NCBI GenBank assembly: GCA_961205875.1
Contig: OY540816.1
Coordinates: 3,544,701 to 3,608,700 of the forward strand
DNA from: Sialis fuliginosa
Taxonomy: Eukaryota; Arthropoda; Insecta; Megaloptera; Sialidae
DNA length: 64,000 nt
Direction: 5' to 3'
In this document: one piece after another, positions 61,101 to 64,000 of the stretch
How positions within the stretch are numbered: the stretch's first letter is position 1
How the letters are laid out: each line of letters opens with the position of its first letter
Made by a program: the position numbers and the translations under genes
The notes under the pieces: generated by a model
What the model was told of the DNA's origin: nothing
Database searches by the model: none
Seen by the model: only the letters and a program-made list of their open reading frames with translations

Positions 61101-62743
61101 ACTTTTAGTTGCAATTTTTGGTTCTGAGATAAAAATGTGTAACACTTTAAAAATGCCCTATGTAGTAAATAGAACAAGCAAAGAATTTTTTTAACGTTTT
61201 TAGTACATTTGAATTCACTTGTTACAACAAAACAAAGTCTCTTATTTCTAGCTGTAAATCACCAAATGTAATACTAAGTGTCTATTTTTTTCAATATATT
61301 TTTCAATCTAAAAAATTTTAATCTTATCATTTCTGTTTTTGGGTTATCAGTCTTCGTCCATATACCAAATTTCATCTTAATCGGCTTAAAATTTTTGAGG
61401 ATGGACGGACATAGCAAAACTATAAGGGTTCCTAGTTTTCTACGGAATCCTTAAAAGTTAAACCACAAAACATGTTTAGGACATACTGGCCATCATACAG
61501 CTCATTGTCAGTTATAAATGCATATGACAGCTGGTTCGTGTACGGCAGTGAAAGTGTTAAATACCTATTTTCATTTTTTCCCTTCGTATAAAAAATACGT
61601 ACTTTAATTGTTTTATTATAGTAAATCACTCATAAAATATTTAAAAATATTCATTCTAGGATTAGAAAAAAGTTGAAATAATGCATTCAATAAATTTAAA
61701 TTTAGGCAACCAAATTTATGCAGTAATATTTTTTGCATCATTGTCATGTGATATTAGTCGCGGCATCTGGATTTTGTCTTTGGGTTAAGAAATTAGTAAT
61801 ATATGGACAGCCTTAATGAATTAACAATTGAAGGGTTTGCAGCAACAAGGAGTTAACTCCAGTTTTTATAATTTGTGGGAAAATAGAAAAAACTGTTAAA
61901 AAAATGGAGAATGTATTTAAATCGCCTTTGTCTTCGTCCAATTATTATTTGTCACCTACCACTTTATGTTTTGGCCAAATTCCATTGAGAAATTCGTCAA
62001 ATTCACAATTCTAGAGTCAATTTTATTCTGGAGTTAACTTTTTTTTGGCCCAAATAGTTGAAAATTATTTTCTTTTTAAAGTAAGGAAGCATTGAATAAG
62101 AACAATTTTCAAGAAAATTGGTATATTTCAAGAAAGAGCACAGTAACGAGTGTACTAACTAAATTCTAAGCCCAAAACAAAGAGTCAGCTCCTGGAGTTA
62201 ACTCCATTTTGACCCAAGCGAATGAAGCAGCTAACTCATTCTAGCGGATACGTTGAGAACTATCAACTGTAGGTAACTCTTTGTTGAACCAAACGAAAGA
62301 ATGATTTTTTTTCCCCCCAAGAAACAGTTGTTAACTCTGTTTGGCCTAAAAATGGAGTTAACTCGTTGTTGCTGCAAACCCCTCAATTAAGAAAAATTAG
62401 GTTTAAAAAAACGTCAGAGCAAAATGTTGTAATCACACTAATACAAAAACTATAACTTCATTAAATCTACATATATAAATAATAATTACCTCATTCTAAG
62501 CACTAAGTTAACGGGTGGAGGCTCACAAACAGACAAGCCTGGTTCGGCTGCATTTATAGGCGTCACTGGAGATGTATCACTGTCGCTACCGTCACTGTCG
62601 TTAGCACTTGCAGGAGGTAACGTATTCATAGGCCGTTCATCGTCTGAGCCACTAGATGCGTCTTCATCATCTGACGACCAAACCCATTCTCCTTGTACCG
62701 TACGATGTAATCTACCACTTGCTCCTGGCTGTCTACGAGATGC
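55026..62743 (-). CDS. fray: Frayed / OSR1-SPAK Ste20-family kinase, C-terminal part (gene continues past the right edge)
   Basis: Ser/Thr kinase that is activated by WNK kinases and phosphorylates cation-chloride cotransporters (NKCC, KCC) in ion and volume control. Only the C-terminal 172 residues are here, in three exons on the - strand: 62743-62490, 57087-56901 and 55103-55026 (stop TAG at 55026-55028). Phases agree (Arg split AG|A between the first two; phase 0 between the last two). The first exon holds the S-motif RRQPGASGRLHRT, with the WNK-target Ser at codon 62719-62717, and the WVWSSDDE acidic patch, then a Ser/Asp-rich linker. The rest is the CCT2 docking domain: LVLRMRNVRRELNDIRFEF, GLVDGRDIIVIAANLQKLI and PDDKALIGFAQISIS at the end. 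The kinase domain and PF1 region are not in the window. The gene converges on the glucose transporter gene. Confidence 0.95.
55162..55873. mobile_element. TTAA-flanked MITE in the last intron of fray
   Basis: GGGGGCAGACCCA at the left and TGGGTCTGCCATC at the right are inverse (11 of 13), with TTAA immediately outside both. Suggests a piggyBac-type target. Non-coding. Confidence 0.6.
55874..56730 (+). pseudogene. Non-LTR retrotransposon (Jockey-like) 3' fragment with (TTTGA)n tail
   Basis: First part: LNKDKTVELIF, then IKFLGVNLDTRLSCKQHIEE and the KLSKSVYAIRRIK block, the end of a reverse transcriptase domain. A second part near 56400-56615 (NYNIKTKNKFTVPKF, YNKLPDKWKK and AFYSQEEFLN) is the C-terminus, broken by a frameshift. 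An AAATTCCCTGACT-repeat insert (56137-56355) separates them. The tail is TTTGATTTGATTTGATTTGA at about 56708-56727. Lies in the last intron of fray, opposite to the gene. Confidence 0.8.
56901..57087 (-). CDS. fray: fray exon: core of the CCT2 docking domain
   Basis: 187 nt, acceptor TTTCTGTAG, donor GTAAGT. Encodes RRELNDIRFEFAVGKDSAEG followed by the conserved GLVDGRDIIVIAANLQ. This is the pocket that binds RFx(V/I) peptides in WNKs and cotransporters. Confidence 0.97.
57214..57597. mobile_element. hAT-like MITE, CAGGGACTTGAA family (copy T2)
   Basis: Begins CAGGGACTTGAACTG, ends TTCAAGTTCCTG. Exact 8-bp duplication CTTTAAAT at 57206-57213 and 57598-57605. Intron of fray. Confidence 0.9.
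57941..58744. mobile_element. Candidate Harbinger-type MITE with about 150-bp inverted repeats
   Basis: CAAGGGAACCTTTTCAAGTA at the left and its near-exact inverse at the right; the inverted repeats go on through ATTATCTTAGGTGCGGTAAA and AACGGTTTAAGGGGATGA. Flanked by TTA on both sides. Intron of fray. Confidence 0.75.
59155..59551. mobile_element. hAT-like MITE B3
   Basis: Begins CAGGCCCGGAAATTTGCCG, ends GTAAATCCGGACCTG. Exact 8-bp duplication CTTTAAGC at 59147-59154 and 59552-59559. Opposite orientation to B1 and B2. Confidence 0.92.
59660..60420. repeat. Diverged repeats: inverse of 20705-20850 (59660-59780) and a W fragment (60260-60410)
   Basis: CCTGAAAACTCCTTAGCAAA at 59658 pairs with 20820-20840 in inverse. 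GATTTGATCACTTCAGATCTG at 60371-60391 is the right end of family W. Confidence 0.5.
60675..61165. mobile_element. MITE with a near-perfect 65-bp hairpin core
   Basis: Outer ends GGATGTCCAAAATAAAGTGT and ACACTTTAAAAATGCCCTA are related to the ends of foldback family G. Inside, 60781-60845 and 60876-60940 are inverted copies with about one mismatch around a 30-base loop. Confidence 0.75.
61314..61450 (+). repeat. Truncated copy of repeat P
   Basis: CTTATCATTTCTGTTTTTGG through CCTAGTTTTCTACGGAA matches the right end of the repeat at 23982-24765. Confidence 0.65.
61826..62388. mobile_element. Inverted-repeat MITE with repeated GAGTTAACTC motifs
   Basis: AATTGAAGGGTTTGCAGCAA at the left and TTGCTGCAAACCCCTCAATT at the right. 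GGAGTTAACTC or close variants occur at least five times inside. Immediately left of the S-motif exon of fray. Confidence 0.7.
62490..62743 (-). CDS. fray: fray exon: S-motif and acidic linker
   Basis: 254 nt, acceptor TTTTAG on the right, donor GTAATT on the left. Encodes the S-motif (PGASGRLH), WVWSSDDEDASSGSDDE, a 35-residue linker rich in Ser, Asp and Pro, and the first strand of the CCT2 domain (VNLVLRM). Confidence 0.95.
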
Positions 62744-62810
62744 CTAAAATAATTTTACATTCTTACTATTAAAATATTTTAAAATGGAATTACAAAACAA
62801 TAATAATAAT

Positions 62811-62900
62811 ACAGTAGAACTCCTATAAGTTCTAAGCTACAGGATCTAAAATTCTCGAAATTAGAACTTACAGTGTACCCCTTCCATCACAATACCAATC
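62811..62900. repeat. Possible pogo-type transposon end
   Basis: TACAGTAGAACTCCTATAAG followed by AATTAGAACTTACAGTG resembles a pogo/Tigger end. No partner end. Confidence 0.3.
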
Positions 62901-63026
62901 TAATGAAATGAGACAGGAATAGCTTCCTCTCTCTCTCTCTCGCACAATTTACTCAGAGCAATCTAACATAACCCACATGGATGACACTCTGGTGATGAAA
63001 TTGAAAAGTTATCTGACAGTTCATCA

Positions 63027-63835
63027 TCCTTAATATATATAAAGTTCAACGTCTCTCTGTCTGTCCGTTAGTGCGCTTATCACTCGAGAACCACTTATCA
63101 GATTTACGTGGTTTCTTTTTTAATTCATAGGTACGTTCTCTGATTAGGTTATAGGTTATATTTTGTTACGTTAGGTAACATAACAACTAAGCAGTGATGA
63201 TAATAGTAAATTTGCAATACGCTGCCTAAACCATTCAATATTGAACAAAATACTGTATTAAAGAATTGTGTAGAATCAAAAGATCTACAATAAAGTCCGC
63301 GACACCATATATCTAACTTTTGTATCTAAGCCACAATGACTGCTTTTATGTTACAAAGAAAATTAAAAATATTTGAGTCCTGTTTACGTGGACTTATGAT
63401 CTGCAAAACATTAATTCTTATCGAAATAAATGATTTCATCGTCATAAGTACTTAATGTAGATATAATTTGCCATTTACAGCATCCAATTTGGTCGTATAG
63501 TTTAGAAAATATGGGAACATATTTTTCGCGCGATGGCGACCCGTGTTGTGGCGTGCCGAGTAAAGACAGTGCAGAGGGAACAGGCCGGTATTCTTTCGAT
63601 TGTCAATTGTTTATTTTGTTTTCAATAATTATCTTTTAAATTTAAATAGAACAAAAATTATTTTTACTTTTTGTTCTGATTTGTTTTTGTTAGGTAGGTA
63701 ATTTAAGTGTTATTTGGTTTTTATTACTATAATAACTAATCGTGTTTGTACTTATGTTAATTCAACTATATATTTTTCAAATTCTAAACAATAATCCCGT
63801 AGTCCACGCGAGCGAAGCCGCGCGGGCCCAGCTAG
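63027..63835 (+). mobile_element. Non-autonomous Helitron, 809 bp, apparently complete
   Basis: Starts TCCTTAATATATATAAAG at an A|T boundary. Ends with the hairpin region CCACGCGAGCGAAGCCGCGC, then GGGCCCAGCTAG, followed by host T. TC start, CTAG end, sub-terminal GC hairpin and A/T insertion site all fit Helitrons. No Rep/helicase coding. In an intron of fray. Confidence 0.88.
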
Positions 63836-64000
63836 TTTGTAATATATGGGATCTTCAGATGAAGATAATGACTATATTTGAGTTTTATTTGAATACTAAT
63901 GTAAGTATTTGATTATATATTGTTTTTTTCGTCTCTTTAATAACATTGTACATATATTTTCATTTATATAATTATGAAACCACTTTAATAATTATTTTTT
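63836..64000. other. Intron sequence of fray, nothing recognised
   Basis: AT-rich, non-coding, up to the window edge. Confidence 0.4.

Overview
This is a nuclear window from an insect, or at least an arthropod. It is very AT-rich, has large spliced genes with GT-AG introns, contains a run of the insect telomere motif (CCTAA)4, and is packed with non-autonomous DNA transposons, a Helitron, and mariner, Penelope-like and non-LTR fragments. I cannot name the order or species from the sequence alone.

Two protein-coding genes are well supported, and they converge. On the + strand, eight coding exons (28788-45822) join without any frame conflict into a 508-residue class I facilitative glucose transporter (SLC2A/Glut1-like). 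A possible alternative first exon lies far upstream near 3273-3403. On the - strand, three exons (62743 down to 55026) encode the C-terminal 172 residues of a Frayed/OSR1/SPAK kinase. They carry the WNK-phosphorylated S-motif and the CCT2 docking domain; the kinase domain lies beyond the right edge.

Layout: 1-28.7 kb is a gene-poor repeat field. 28.8-45.8 kb is the transporter, whose introns (except intron 6) are filled with transposons. 45.8-49.4 kb is its presumed 3' UTR or downstream flank, with two small MITEs. 49.6-50.7 kb holds a mariner fragment and a Penelope-like GIY-YIG fragment. 50.7-55.0 kb is flank or 3' UTR of the kinase gene with a nested palindromic element. 55.0-62.7 kb is the 3' end of the kinase gene with repeat-filled introns. 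62.8-64 kb is upstream intron containing a complete-looking 809-bp Helitron.

The main structure beyond the genes is the transposon record. At least 14 insertions still have exact 8-bp target-site duplications (hAT-like), several with 7/8 or 6/8 matches, and others have TTAA, three-base or TA sites. Many are nested up to three deep, giving a readable order of insertion. Several families with different ends (CAGGCCCGG, CAGTGGCGTA, CAGAGGCGTA, TAGGGTGACC) share an internal motif, GAC(T/C)-A(8-12)-GGTC, usually twice per element. I found no bacterial-type system, CRISPR array, viral gene or toxin gene.
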